In this document: piece after piece, positions 1 to 7,944 of the stretch
Layout of the letters: every line of letters begins with the position of its first letter
Numbering within the stretch: position 1 is the stretch's first letter
DNA from: an uncultured Clostridia bacterium
GTDB taxonomy: Bacteria; Bacillota; Clostridia; TANB77; CAG-508
DNA length: 17,108 nucleotides
Assembly: GCA_904419095.1 (NCBI GenBank)
Contig: CAJFQT010000016.1
Coordinates: forward strand, 1 to 17,108
Direction of reading: 5' to 3'
Program-made: the position numbers and the translations under genes
Notes under the pieces: model-generated
The model's database searches: none
Told to the model about the DNA's origin: nothing
The model's input: only the letters and a program-made list of their open reading frames with translations

Positions 1-69
1 TTTAGAGGTAACTGATTTTGAAAGTTTGCCTCGAGCTCACAGCTTTTTTGTTTTTTTATAAGTTAAATT
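1..69. other. Non-coding left edge with T-rich tract
   Basis: No gene is seen here. It lies downstream of the minus-strand pseudouridine synthase. A weak stem (5-11 with 26-32, one G-U pair) and a small AGCT/AGCT hairpin precede a T-rich run at 44-58. Read on the plus strand this could be the terminator of a gene lying off the left edge, converging on the synthase gene. The stem is short and not adjacent to the T run, so the call is weak. Confidence 0.25.
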
Positions 70-987
70 TCATAAACTTTGAGGACTTTCTGTAAAATTT
101 ATCCAAAGTGGTAATGTTTTAAAAGTTATTAAATTATTAGTGATAGGGTGAATAAATGTAAGTTTGTAGCAATGTAAAGCTTGTCCTTTAAAATTTGGAT
201 TAGCTTTAAAATATAAGCTATCACCAATTAAAGGATGACCGATTGAATTCATATGAACTCTAATTTGATGTGTTCTGCCAGTTTGAATAGTACAAAGAAT
301 TAGAGAACAATCATTGTATTCTTTTAATACTCGATAGTGAGTTATAGCCTGTTTTCCATTATTGTAATCGATACATCTTTCAATAATACTTCCTTCTTTT
401 CTGCCAATTGGTTTATTTATTATTTCATCAAATTTTTCAAATCTATCGGAAGCCAAAGCAAGATAAGATTTTTTAAAAATATGTTTTTTCATTTGTCTAA
501 TTAAACATTCTTGTATATATTCACATTTAGCAAAAATTACTAGACCAGATGTATATAAATCTAATCTATTAACAGGTCTTATCTTTTTCTTTAATCCAAT
601 TGATTCAAAATAAAATTTAATTCCATTAGAAAGAGAATCAGAATAGTGTAATCTAGAAGGATGAATAGGAATACCAGAAGGTTTATTCACAATGATGAGC
701 CATTCATCTTCATATATAATATTTAAATCCATTTTAGTTGCAACGATATTATCGCTATTTTCTTCATAATTAAAAGAAATATTTAAAAGACTATTTTGTG
801 GATACATTTTTCTAGTGTCGCAATTAGAATTATTTATAGTAATACTATTTGAATTTATAAGTTTTGATAATAGATTTGTTGAGATTTGAAATTTTACTTT
901 TAATAATTCATTTAAACTTTGATAATTATCTTGCTTAGAAAAAGTATATTTAATTTGCATTGAATTCATAGGTTTAATAGTATTCAT
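70..987 (-). CDS. RluA-family RNA pseudouridine synthase
   Basis: This is probably an rRNA or tRNA uridine-to-pseudouridine isomerase of the RluA/RluD family, acting in the cytoplasm. In the 305-residue product, residues 15-75 look like a degenerate S4-type RNA-binding domain. Next come the family blocks VNKPSGIPIHP (about 100-110), RPVNRLDLYTSG (137-148) with the catalytic Asp at 143, and GRTHQIRVHMNSIGHPLIGD in the C-terminal half. The usual HRLD is NRLD here, but the Asp and Arg are kept. Length is normal for the family. The chosen ATG has an upstream GGAG about 12 nt away, a little long. ATGs at codons 7 and 10 are possible alternatives. The gene is divergent from ftsZ. The exact target uridine cannot be read from sequence. 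Confidence 0.88.
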   Translation of the reverse strand: MNTIKPMNSMQIKYTFSKQDNYQSLNELLKVKFQISTNLLSKLINSNSITINNSNCDTRKMYPQNSLLNISFNYEENSDNIVATKMDLNIIYEDEWLIIVNKPSGIPIHPSRLHYSDSLSNGIKFYFESIGLKKKIRPVNRLDLYTSGLVIFAKCEYIQECLIRQMKKHIFKKSYLALASDRFEKFDEIINKPIGRKEGSIIERCIDYNNGKQAITHYRVLKEYNDCSLILCTIQTGRTHQIRVHMNSIGHPLIGDSLYFKANPNFKGQALHCYKLTFIHPITNNLITFKTLPLWINFTESPQSL

Positions 988-1159
988 AATATAGTATATC
1001 TCCGTAAAAATATATAAGATAAGTATACCATATTTAACTTAAGAATACTAGTTATAAATTACGAGGTAATCGATAGAAAGCAGTTACATATCAATTTTCA
1101 AAAGCTTCTATATAATTAAATATCAATAATAATACTGTCTGTTGCAATTCAACCTAGTA

Positions 1160-1231
1160 AATAAGCTGTCCGAAAGATTAATATAGTTACAGTTCAGACG
1201 GTTTATTTTTATAATAGACTGAATTGTAACT
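1160..1231 (+). repeat. Overlapping inverted repeats, one terminator-like
   Basis: Arms 1160-1172 and 1195-1207 pair at 12 of 13 positions, counting two G-U pairs, and are followed by a T run (1206-1210). This is the shape of an intrinsic terminator on the plus strand, although no plus-strand gene precedes it. A second inverted repeat, 1185-1197 with 1219-1231 (13 positions, one G-U), overlaps the first, so the two cannot fold together. The left arm motif AATAAGCTGTCCGAAAG closely resembles the left end of the hairpin at 9548, which suggests a dispersed element. Confidence 0.5.
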
Positions 1232-1269
1232 CAATATATGAATATTTTTAATCTATATTTATTTTACTG

Positions 1270-1299
1270 TTGAAATTATGATAAAAATATGATAAAAAT
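1270..1299 (+). promoter_or_regulatory. Candidate ftsZ promoter with 11-bp tandem repeat
   Basis: TTGAAA at 1270-1275 is followed after 17 bp by TAAAAA at 1293-1298, a weak -10 candidate. The stretch 1278-1299 is two perfect copies of ATGATAAAAAT, spaced by about one helical turn. The -10 assignment is uncertain because the region is almost pure A/T. Confidence 0.35.
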
Positions 1300-1332
1300 A
1301 TAGCTAGGCAAAAATATGAGGAGGAAATACAA

Positions 1333-2313
1333 ATGTATAATATGGATCAAAGAGAACAAAATAAAGGACTAAAGATAAAAGTAATAGGAGTTGGAGGAGC
1401 AGGAAATAATGCAGTAAATAGAATGATAGAAGATAAAATAAAAGGAGTATCATTTTACTTATTAAATACAGAAACAGGAACATTAAAAAGGTCAAAAACA
1501 AATAATGTATTACAAATAGGAGTTGAAACTACAAAAGGATTAGGAGCAGGAGCAAATGAGGATGTCGGAGCAAGAGCAGCAATGGAAAATAGAGAAGATA
1601 TAAAAAATATTTTGCAAGGATCTGATATGGTATTTATAACAGCTGGAATGGGAGGAGGAACAGGAACAGGTGCAGCACCAGTTGTTGCAGAACTTGCAAA
1701 AGAAATGGGAATATTAACAATAGGAGTTGTAACAAAACCATTTTTATTTGAGGGAAAAGCAAGAAAAGTTAGAGCAGATTATGGAATTCAGAAATTAAGA
1801 GAAAATGTGGATGATTTAATAGTAATACTTAATGATAATTTATTAAAAATAACAGATGATAAAGTAACATTAAATACAGCTTTTTCATTGGCAGATAAAG
1901 TATTAGAGCAAGGAATTACAGGAGTAACAGATCTTTTGACTTCAGTAGGAGAAGTAAATATTGATTTCGCAGATATAAAAACTACAATGAAATATAATGG
2001 AAAGGCATATATGGGAATAGGAAGAGCATCTGGGGAAAGAAAAGTAGAAGATGCGGTAAAACAAGCTATAGATAATCCTTTAACAGAAAGTAAAATAGAT
2101 GGAGCTAAAGGTGTAATATTTAATGTAAAAGGAAATAAAGACCTTAGCCTAATGGAAATAAATAGTGCAATAGGTATAATAAATGACAGAATAAATGAAG
2201 ATGCAAATGTAATATTTGGAACAGTAATTGATAATAATATGCATGATGAAGTAGAAGTAACAGTAATTGCAACAGGGGTTTCAGAAAAGGTGGAGGAAAA
2301 AGCATCTATTTAG
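1333..2313 (+). CDS. ftsZ: Divergent FtsZ-family GTPase, lacking C-terminal tail
   Basis: This is a tubulin-like GTPase that polymerises into the cytokinetic Z ring. In the 326-residue product the GTPase core is complete: VIGVGGAGNNAVNRM (17-31), the tubulin signature GGGTGTG (107-113), and the T7 catalytic loop NIDFAD with N209, D211 and D214. Two usual nucleotide-contact residues differ: LNTE at 44-47 where LNTD is normal, and NDN at 167-169 where NDR/NDK is normal. The frame ends soon after VTVIATG, so the linker and the FtsA/SepF/EzrA-binding tail are absent. Typical proteins are 350-400 residues. A tail-like sequence lies downstream in another frame (see findings). RBS GAGGAGG sits 8 nt before the ATG. 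No dcw-cluster neighbours are present. It may be a second FtsZ paralogue, or the main ftsZ with a frameshift or sequencing error. Confidence 0.9.
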   Translation: MYNMDQREQNKGLKIKVIGVGGAGNNAVNRMIEDKIKGVSFYLLNTETGTLKRSKTNNVLQIGVETTKGLGAGANEDVGARAAMENREDIKNILQGSDMVFITAGMGGGTGTGAAPVVAELAKEMGILTIGVVTKPFLFEGKARKVRADYGIQKLRENVDDLIVILNDNLLKITDDKVTLNTAFSLADKVLEQGITGVTDLLTSVGEVNIDFADIKTTMKYNGKAYMGIGRASGERKVEDAVKQAIDNPLTESKIDGAKGVIFNVKGNKDLSLMEINSAIGIINDRINEDANVIFGTVIDNNMHDEVEVTVIATGVSEKVEEKASI

Positions 2314-2387
2314 TGATGATTTCAAAACTTTTTTAAAAAGGATTAAAAGGTATAAATTATTTTTAAAATAAACAACTTGTAATAGAA

Positions 2388-2423
2388 ACGGAGCTTTTGA
2401 TAAAATATTGTCAGAAGCTCCGT
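2388..2423. terminator. Hairpin after ftsZ
   Basis: A 13-bp stem (2388-2400 with 2411-2423, one G-U pair) encloses a 10-nt loop. The following sequence AATTGTT is only weakly U-rich, so this may be a 3' stabilising hairpin rather than the main terminator, which is more likely the next hairpin. Confidence 0.5.
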
Positions 2424-2457
2424 AATTGTTAGTATGAAGGCAAATTTTATAAAGTAT

Positions 2458-2517
2458 AAAAACTAATAAGAAGTATTTTAATCAGGATTTTTAAAAATAT
2501 TTCTTATTAGTTTTTTA
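2458..2517 (+). terminator. Strong intrinsic terminator after ftsZ
   Basis: A 22-bp stem (2458-2479 with 2494-2515, one G-U pair) with a 14-nt loop ends in a T run (2511-2516). The left arm begins with an A run, so it could also work on the minus strand. Confidence 0.75.
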
Positions 2518-2520
2518 TTA

Positions 2521-2739
2521 TATTTAGAAAATTTGTATAAATTATTTTGATTTATTATTAATTAAAATCACTTAAAATATATCATTTCCTAAGAAAAAAA
2601 TCAATAGTTTATTTTCAAAAAAAATGAAATTAATAATCCAAAATAATTCACAAAAAATGGATAAACAATTGATTTTACAAGATTTAAGAGAATTTAGATT
2701 TTTGCTCAAATCAAAATAATTTATAAAAATTTTTAAATA
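2521..2739. repeat. About 219-bp palindromic AT-rich element (MITE-like or structured RNA)
   Basis: Terminal arms 2529-2553 and 2708-2732 are inverted repeats matching at 24 of 25 positions. They extend with one small gap to TATTTA at 2521 and TAAATA ending at 2739. A nested pair, 2597-2612 and 2661-2676, matches at 15 of 16. There is no ORF inside. The nested, centred symmetry suggests a miniature inverted-repeat element or a long RNA hairpin in the leader of the next gene. No clear target-site duplication was found. Base composition raises the chance of accidental pairing, but 24 of 25 is unlikely to be chance. Confidence 0.5.
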
Positions 2740-2825
2740 CTTATATTTTTGAAATTTGCATATATTTTAAAGAAAAATATATTTTTTGTTTCAATTGATA
2801 AATATTTAAAAGGAGGATATTTTAT

Positions 2826-4760
2826 ATGAAAATTCAAAAGATAAAAACTAATTATTCTAGAGGAATCACTTTAATAGCATTGGTAATAACTATAATAGTT
2901 TTATTAATACTAGCGGGGGTAACAATATCAGCACTATCAGGAGATAATGGAATATTAACAAATGCAAGTAAAGCAAAATATGCTACAGAGTTATCACAAT
3001 ATAATGAGGAATTACAATTATTTAAAGGTAATAAAGTACTAGAAAATATGGATTTTGAAGAAGGTAGTTTAATCTCTGCAGAAAATAGTTTAGATTATAA
3101 CACTAAACCAGCTGAAGAAACTGGAAATATATATAATGTAATACCAAGTTTGGAAGGAAGTCACTTTGATGGAAAATTAGAAGTAATTAAAGGAGAGTTA
3201 TTATTAAATTCACAAGATAAATCTGAAATAGAAGTAGCTCAAAGTGTTGGTATTGCAGTAAATCCTTATGAAATAATAGACGGAGAATTAATATCATCAA
3301 ATGGAAATTTACTATTGATGGATGATACAGGTACTTTGAGATTACCTGAAACTGTTACTTCAATTGGAGAAGGAGCTTTTTCAAATGTAGAAGGGTTAAA
3401 AACAATTATAATACCAGGAACAGTAAAAGAAATAAAGAAGAATGCTTTTAGTTATAATACCACATTAGAGAGAGTAATCATGGAAGATGGTGTTGAAGTT
3501 ATTAGAGAATATGCATTTGTTGATTGTTCTAATTTAATTGAAGTGTATATGCCAGAAACTATTATTAGTATAGGAAATGGAGCTTTTTATTCGTGTGGTA
3601 ATCTAAATAATATAGAAATTCCAAGTAAAATACAAATCATAAATCCACTTGTATTTTCTTCATGTGCTAATTTGAGTAATATAACCTTTAGAGGAGATAA
3701 AATTGAAACAATAGAAAGAGAGGCTTTTTTTAATTGTTCAATAAGTAATTTTGAAATAACTAAAAATGTAAATAGTATATCAAGTACAGCTTTTTCTAAA
3801 TGTGCTAATTTAGATAATTTTGTAATAAAAGACAATGATAACTTTATTTATGAATCCGGATTATTAATGACTAAAAATAAAGAAGATGTTATATTTGTTT
3901 CTACAAAATATTTAGCAAATACTACTGAATTTACAATTCCAAATGGAGTTAAAAATTTTAAAGTAGATATATCAAATTTAAGTAATGTAGTAAAATTAAA
4001 TATACCAGAAACTCTTGAAAATTTGAATACTAGATATCTTGCAATAAATATAGAAGAAGTGACAGTTAGTGAAAATAATAAAACATTTAAGGTATATAAT
4101 AATTCTATATATTCTAAAGATGGTGAAAAACTAATATTTTGTTATTCTAAAGATAAAAATATAGAGGTTGAAAATGCTGTAAAAATAATTGATGAATTTT
4201 CGTTTAAGGGTGCAACAAATTTAGAAGAACTAATTTTACCAGAGTCAGTAGAAACAATTAATGCTCAAATATTCTCTAATAATAAAATAAAAAAGATAAA
4301 AATGGGCAAAAATGTAAAAAGCATAGATCCGATGTTTGCATTTAATAAAGAAATAGATGTTGAAATAGATTCGAAAAATCCATACTATATGACAGAAAAT
4401 CATATTTTATATACAAAAAATAAAGAAAGATTAGTGACTATCAATTATAAAATTAAAGGCAAATTTGTTCTTGATAATAATGTTAAAGAGATAGAAAATA
4501 ATGCATTTTATAATCAAACTGGAATGACGGAAATAGATTTAGGAGAAAATCTTGAAAAAATTGGAGGACAAATTTTTTATAATTGTACATCTTTAAAAAG
4601 TATTATAATTCCACAAAGTGTTAAATCTATTGCTAATTCTGCATTTGAACATGTACAAAATCTTAAAGAAATAATAATTAATAATAAAGAAAATGCTATT
4701 GAAGGAGCTCCGTGGGGATGTCCAGCGGGAGCTAAGGCAATTATATGGAATGGTATATAA
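2826..4760 (+). CDS. Surface protein: prepilin-like N-terminus plus BspA-type LRRs
   Basis: The product has 644 residues. Residues 1-13 are basic and end in Gly13. A hydrophobic stretch starting ITLIALVITIIVLLILAG follows (14-37), the layout of a type IV prepilin class III signal with cleavage after Gly13. The usual Glu at +5 is Ala18. Residues 38-165 look like a pilin-like stalk or spacer. From about 170 to the end are repeats of the LRR_5/BspA type (pattern SIGEGAFSNVEGLKTIIIPGTV), interrupted by three inserts of the form YxxxNxxLYTKNKERLV. The C-terminus carries the motif APWG-C-P-AGAKAIIWNGI. BspA-type LRR proteins commonly bind host proteins or other cells, but the ligand here is unknown. 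RBS AAGGAGG lies at a good distance. The gene has its own terminator, and no pilus assembly genes are adjacent. Confidence 0.85.
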   Translation: MKIQKIKTNYSRGITLIALVITIIVLLILAGVTISALSGDNGILTNASKAKYATELSQYNEELQLFKGNKVLENMDFEEGSLISAENSLDYNTKPAEETGNIYNVIPSLEGSHFDGKLEVIKGELLLNSQDKSEIEVAQSVGIAVNPYEIIDGELISSNGNLLLMDDTGTLRLPETVTSIGEGAFSNVEGLKTIIIPGTVKEIKKNAFSYNTTLERVIMEDGVEVIREYAFVDCSNLIEVYMPETIISIGNGAFYSCGNLNNIEIPSKIQIINPLVFSSCANLSNITFRGDKIETIEREAFFNCSISNFEITKNVNSISSTAFSKCANLDNFVIKDNDNFIYESGLLMTKNKEDVIFVSTKYLANTTEFTIPNGVKNFKVDISNLSNVVKLNIPETLENLNTRYLAINIEEVTVSENNKTFKVYNNSIYSKDGEKLIFCYSKDKNIEVENAVKIIDEFSFKGATNLEELILPESVETINAQIFSNNKIKKIKMGKNVKSIDPMFAFNKEIDVEIDSKNPYYMTENHILYTKNKERLVTINYKIKGKFVLDNNVKEIENNAFYNQTGMTEIDLGENLEKIGGQIFYNCTSLKSIIIPQSVKSIANSAFEHVQNLKEIIINNKENAIEGAPWGCPAGAKAIIWNGI

Positions 4761-4780
4761 TAAAAAATAATATGTTAAAG

Positions 4781-4820
4781 AAAATCTTAGATATAAAAAT
4801 ATTTTATATCTAAGATTTTT
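4781..4820 (+). terminator. Terminator of the LRR gene
   Basis: A perfect 18-bp stem (4781-4798 with 4802-4819) with a 3-nt loop ends in TTTTT. Its base AAATCTTAGA/TCTAAGATTT is shared with the terminator at 13137-13171 behind the LRR gene remnant. Confidence 0.8.
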
Positions 4821-4866
4821 AGTATAAAAATATAATTAATATTTTTCCCTTTTAAATTAAAGTTCT

Positions 4867-4932
4867 AAAAGAAAATTAGCTTTGTTTAAAATATCAAACT
4901 AATTGACTATAATTATGAAAAGCTATTTTCTT
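4867..4932. promoter_or_regulatory. Promoter of the two-component operon within an inverted repeat
   Basis: TTTAAA (4885-4890), a 17-bp spacer and a perfect TATAAT (4908-4913) form a candidate sigma-A promoter for the regulator-kinase operon, giving a leader of about 110 nt. The promoter is flanked by an imperfect inverted repeat (4867-4883 and 4918-4932, one gap) of the type AGAAAATTAGCTTT/AAAGCTATTTTCT. A regulator binding site is a possibility. Confidence 0.45.
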
Positions 4933-5028
4933 ATTGATAAAAATTAATAAAACTTTAATAATTACTATATACAAATTTAATAAAAGCGTGTTAATATATT
5001 AATGAGAATAAATAAAAGAGGTGTAATT

Positions 5029-5724
5029 ATGTACAACATATTAGTAGTTGATGATGATAAAGAAATAGTAAATGCGATTGAAATATATCTAAAAAGGGAA
5101 GGATATAACATAATAAAAGCATATAATGGCGAAGAAGCATTAGAACAAATTTCAAAAAATGAAATACATTTAATAATTCTAGATATAATGATGCCAGAGA
5201 AAGATGGAATAGAAACACTAGAAGAAATAAGAAAAACAAAAACAATACCAGTTATATTATTATCTGCAAAATCAGAGGATTATGATAAAATTTCTGGATT
5301 AGATACAGGGGCAGATGATTATATAACAAAACCTTTTAATCCATTAGAATTAATTGCAAGGGTAAAATCAAATATAAGAAGATATGTAGAATTTGGAAAT
5401 ATATCAAAAAAAGAAAGTAAAAATATTTTAAAAACAGGACAACTTGAAGTTGATGACGAAACAAAAAAAGTGACAGTAGATGGAAAAGAAATAAAACTAA
5501 CAGCAACAGAATATAACATACTAAAATTCTTGCTAAAAAATAAAGGAAAAGTTTTTTCAATTTCACAAATTTATGAAAATGTATGGAATGAAGAAAGTTA
5601 TGGAGCAGAGAATATAATTGCAGTACATATAAGGCACATAAGAGAAAAAATAGAAATTAATCCCAAAGAACCCAAATATTTAAAAGTAATATGGGGAATT
5701 GGATATAAAATAGAAGATATATAA
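5029..5724 (+). CDS. OmpR/VanR-type response regulator
   Basis: This is a DNA-binding response regulator, 231 residues from the chosen start. The receiver domain (1-120) has the acidic triad D8-D9-D10, the phospho-acceptor D52 in LDIMMP, S79 and K101 in ITKPF. A linker is followed by a winged-helix domain (about 135-231) of the OmpR/PhoB class, with TATEYNILKFLLKNKGKVFS and VHIRHIREKIE. ATG 5029 is preferred because GAGGTG lies 5 nt upstream and receiver domains begin with this MYNILVVDDD segment. An in-frame ATG at 5002 would add nine unsupported residues. The kinase gene follows after 19 bp, so the two are co-transcribed. Overall it resembles VanR-like regulators, but the target genes are unknown. 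Confidence 0.92.
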   Translation: MYNILVVDDDKEIVNAIEIYLKREGYNIIKAYNGEEALEQISKNEIHLIILDIMMPEKDGIETLEEIRKTKTIPVILLSAKSEDYDKISGLDTGADDYITKPFNPLELIARVKSNIRRYVEFGNISKKESKNILKTGQLEVDDETKKVTVDGKEIKLTATEYNILKFLLKNKGKVFSISQIYENVWNEESYGAENIIAVHIRHIREKIEINPKEPKYLKVIWGIGYKIEDI

Positions 5725-5743
5725 TATAGAAAGGATGTATTAA

Positions 5744-7789
5744 ATGGAGAAATTAAGAGAATCAGTAGCTTTAAAATGCCTATGTTATGTGTTAATACCA
5801 ATATTTTTTCTTATACTAATTATTAGTATATCAGGTGTATATATAACATCACAATATGGAAATTCAAATGAAAATATGGCACAAAGTTTTGTGGATTCAG
5901 AAACATTTGGAGAGCAATATTTAGATTCTATTATATCAGAAGTAAAATATATAAAAAATAATTATCCAACTAATGAAGAAGAAACAAGTGCAGACTATTT
6001 TAGATATAGTCAAATAGATGTTGATAATTATGATAAAAAGGTATATTATAAAGCACCAGATTATTATTATAATTCAGTTCTTTATAGTTATATCAGTTAT
6101 ATAATAATTGATGAGCAAACTGGAAATTTATATACGAATATAAAATCTAAAGACTATAATAATGAAATACTTAATGTGCAAAATCAGAAAATTTATTGGA
6201 TATATGAGAACCAAAATATTACAACATCAATAGATTCAGTAAATCAAGATAATGTAAAATATTTAGCAGCAACAAATTCATACTATTCAATAGATAACTT
6301 AGAGAATATGAAGGTATATACATGGCTTTCAGAAGAAGCTTTCAATTATTCTAATTATTTTGTGATACAGCAAACAATTTATGATTTTTTTCAGAAATCA
6401 CCAAATGCACCAGCATATTTGATTTTTATAACTACTATTGCTTTAGTTGCAATGATTGTATATTTATGTTGGGCTATAGGCCATGAGCAAGGAAAGAAAC
6501 AAATTGAATTAAACAGAATAGATAGACTTTCTTATGAAATATTGTTCTCAGTAGTTATGTTCATTGTAGGATTATTAATGAGCTTGGTAGTACTTAGTGC
6601 AGAATTGAGAGCTAATCAAAAAATTATAATACCTGTTGTCTTATTAGAATATTTAGGTAGTTATGTGGCGTTTTCGGTGTTATTTGTAAGTACAGTTAAA
6701 AGAATAAAAGCAAAACAATTTTGGCATACATTTGCAATATATAGGATATATAATTGGATAAAAAGGACAATAAAATATCTATTTGAAAAAATTACAGATA
6801 AGGGAAATATAACTAAAAAAATAATAATAGTATATGTATTATTCATAATAATATCAATTATTCTAGTGGGAGCATTGGGAAGCTTTTTAGGATTTGTGTT
6901 ATTAATGGCTTTCTGGTTTGGAACATTGTATTTATTAATACAATATGGTAAAAAGTTGACAATGATACAAAATGCATTGAAAGAAATATATGATGGTAAA
7001 CCAGATGTGCATTTGAATGAAGAAGAATTAGTAGGAGTCTTAAAAAGAATGGCAGAATATATAAATGATATTGCAGGTGGCTTTACAAATGCAATTGAAC
7101 AAAGTCTAAAATCAGAAAGATTAAAAACTGAGTTAATAACAAATGTATCACATGATATTAAAACACCATTGACATCTATAATTAATTATGTAGATTTACT
7201 AAAAAAAGAAGATATCAAGGATGCTAAAATAGAACAATATATAGCTATATTGGATAAAAAATCTCAGAGACTAAAGAAATTAATTGAAGACCTAGTTGAA
7301 GCTTCTAAAGTATCATCTGGTAATGTTAAACTTAATATAGAAAGAATTAATTTGAAAGAATTATTGAATCAAGCGATTGGAGAGTTTGAAGATAGATTTC
7401 AGAAAAAGAATTTGAAAATTGATTTAGACATACCAAAAACTGATATTATAATTGAAGCTGATAATAGATATATGTATAGAATAATTGATAATTTATTTAG
7501 CAATATTTCAAAATATGCTATGGAAAATACTCGTGTATATATAAGATTACAAAAAAGTGATAAATTTATAGAAGTAGAGATGAAAAATATATCTGCAACT
7601 AGGCTTAATATTTCAGCAGATGAGCTAATGCAACGTTTTGTTAGAGGCGATAAATCAAGATACACAGAAGGAAGCGGATTAGGATTATCTATTGCGGAAA
7701 GTTTAACTGAAATGCAGGGAGGAAGCTTTAAAATATCAATTGATGGAGATTTATTTAAAGTATTGCTAAAATGGAATATAGATACTTAA
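5744..7789 (+). CDS. Multi-TM sensor histidine kinase
   Basis: This is the cognate sensor kinase, with 681 residues. TM1 lies at about 12-31, followed by a roughly 190-residue Tyr/Asn-rich extracytoplasmic domain (32-222). TM segments follow at about 224-246, 266-286, 294-318, 359-378 and 382-399, giving six in all. The cytoplasmic part has a short HAMP-like linker, then the DHp domain with the phospho-acceptor H470 in NVSHDIKTPLTSI. The ATPase domain has N587 in the N box (DNLFSNISKYA) and the G2 box GSGLGL (643-648). RBS AAAGGATG precedes the ATG. The extracytoplasmic domain is not one I recognise. The extra TM block after it suggests membrane-state or transporter-coupled sensing, which is inference only. 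Confidence 0.9.
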   Translation: MEKLRESVALKCLCYVLIPIFFLILIISISGVYITSQYGNSNENMAQSFVDSETFGEQYLDSIISEVKYIKNNYPTNEEETSADYFRYSQIDVDNYDKKVYYKAPDYYYNSVLYSYISYIIIDEQTGNLYTNIKSKDYNNEILNVQNQKIYWIYENQNITTSIDSVNQDNVKYLAATNSYYSIDNLENMKVYTWLSEEAFNYSNYFVIQQTIYDFFQKSPNAPAYLIFITTIALVAMIVYLCWAIGHEQGKKQIELNRIDRLSYEILFSVVMFIVGLLMSLVVLSAELRANQKIIIPVVLLEYLGSYVAFSVLFVSTVKRIKAKQFWHTFAIYRIYNWIKRTIKYLFEKITDKGNITKKIIIVYVLFIIISIILVGALGSFLGFVLLMAFWFGTLYLLIQYGKKLTMIQNALKEIYDGKPDVHLNEEELVGVLKRMAEYINDIAGGFTNAIEQSLKSERLKTELITNVSHDIKTPLTSIINYVDLLKKEDIKDAKIEQYIAILDKKSQRLKKLIEDLVEASKVSSGNVKLNIERINLKELLNQAIGEFEDRFQKKNLKIDLDIPKTDIIIEADNRYMYRIIDNLFSNISKYAMENTRVYIRLQKSDKFIEVEMKNISATRLNISADELMQRFVRGDKSRYTEGSGLGLSIAESLTEMQGGSFKISIDGDLFKVLLKWNIDT

Positions 7790-7831
7790 AAAGACAAAAT
7801 TTATTATTAATTATATAAATAAAAAGAAATG

Positions 7832-7856
7832 AGCCCTTAATTTTAGATTAAGGGCT
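7832..7856 (+). terminator. Hairpin after the kinase gene
   Basis: A perfect 9-bp stem (7832-7840 with 7848-7856), AGCCCTTAA/TTAAGGGCT, has a 7-nt loop. The downstream sequence TGAAATTT is only partly U-rich. This is the likely end of the two-component operon. Confidence 0.55.
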
Positions 7857-7862
7857 TGAAAT

Positions 7863-7890
7863 TTGACAATAGTTAATATGTAGTTGTAAT
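7863..7890 (+). promoter_or_regulatory. Promoter of the GH25-LysM gene
   Basis: A consensus TTGACA (7863-7868), a 16-bp spacer and TGTAAT (7885-7890) give a good sigma-A promoter match just after the preceding terminator. Confidence 0.6.
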
Positions 7891-7908
7891 TTGTTGCAAT
7901 TATTTTAT

Positions 7909-7940
7909 CCATTCATATTATGTAGTATGAATGGAGGTGA
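7909..7940 (+). promoter_or_regulatory. Leader hairpin overlapping the Shine-Dalgarno
   Basis: A perfect 9-bp stem (7909-7917 CCATTCATA with 7926-7934 TATGAATGG) ends inside the ribosome binding site GGAGGTGA (7933-7940), so its last two G residues are base-paired. This could tune translation or stabilise the mRNA. The rest of the RBS stays free. Confidence 0.45.
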
Positions 7941-7944
7941 CATA

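Larger units (their letters stand above)
988..1332. other. Divergent intergenic region upstream of ftsZ
   Basis: This 345-bp gap separates two divergent genes and has no convincing ORF. It holds the minus-strand RBS (about 1000-1003), two overlapping inverted repeats at 1160-1231, a candidate ftsZ promoter and an 11-bp tandem repeat at 1278-1299, and the ftsZ RBS GAGGAGG at 1318-1324. Confidence 0.6.

Noticed and set aside
1160..1231. Attenuator or riboswitch-like alternative folding upstream of ftsZ
   Set aside because: The two hairpins are mutually exclusive, but the 3' arm of the second is transcribed after the terminator-like T run, so it cannot act as an antiterminator in the usual order. 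No riboswitch consensus was recognised.
2521..2739. CRISPR array or replication origin
   Set aside because: There are no evenly spaced direct repeats with spacers, and no DnaA-box cluster or origin genes nearby; the symmetry is inverted, not direct.
5027..5566. Leucine/phenylalanine-rich minus-strand ORFs opposite the response regulator and similar ones elsewhere
   Set aside because: They are antisense shadows of AT-rich coding frames without RBS or family features.
5002..7789. Vancomycin resistance VanR/VanS locus
   Set aside because: The regulator resembles VanR in sequence style, but no vanH/A/X/Y-type genes are present and the kinase has a different membrane topology.
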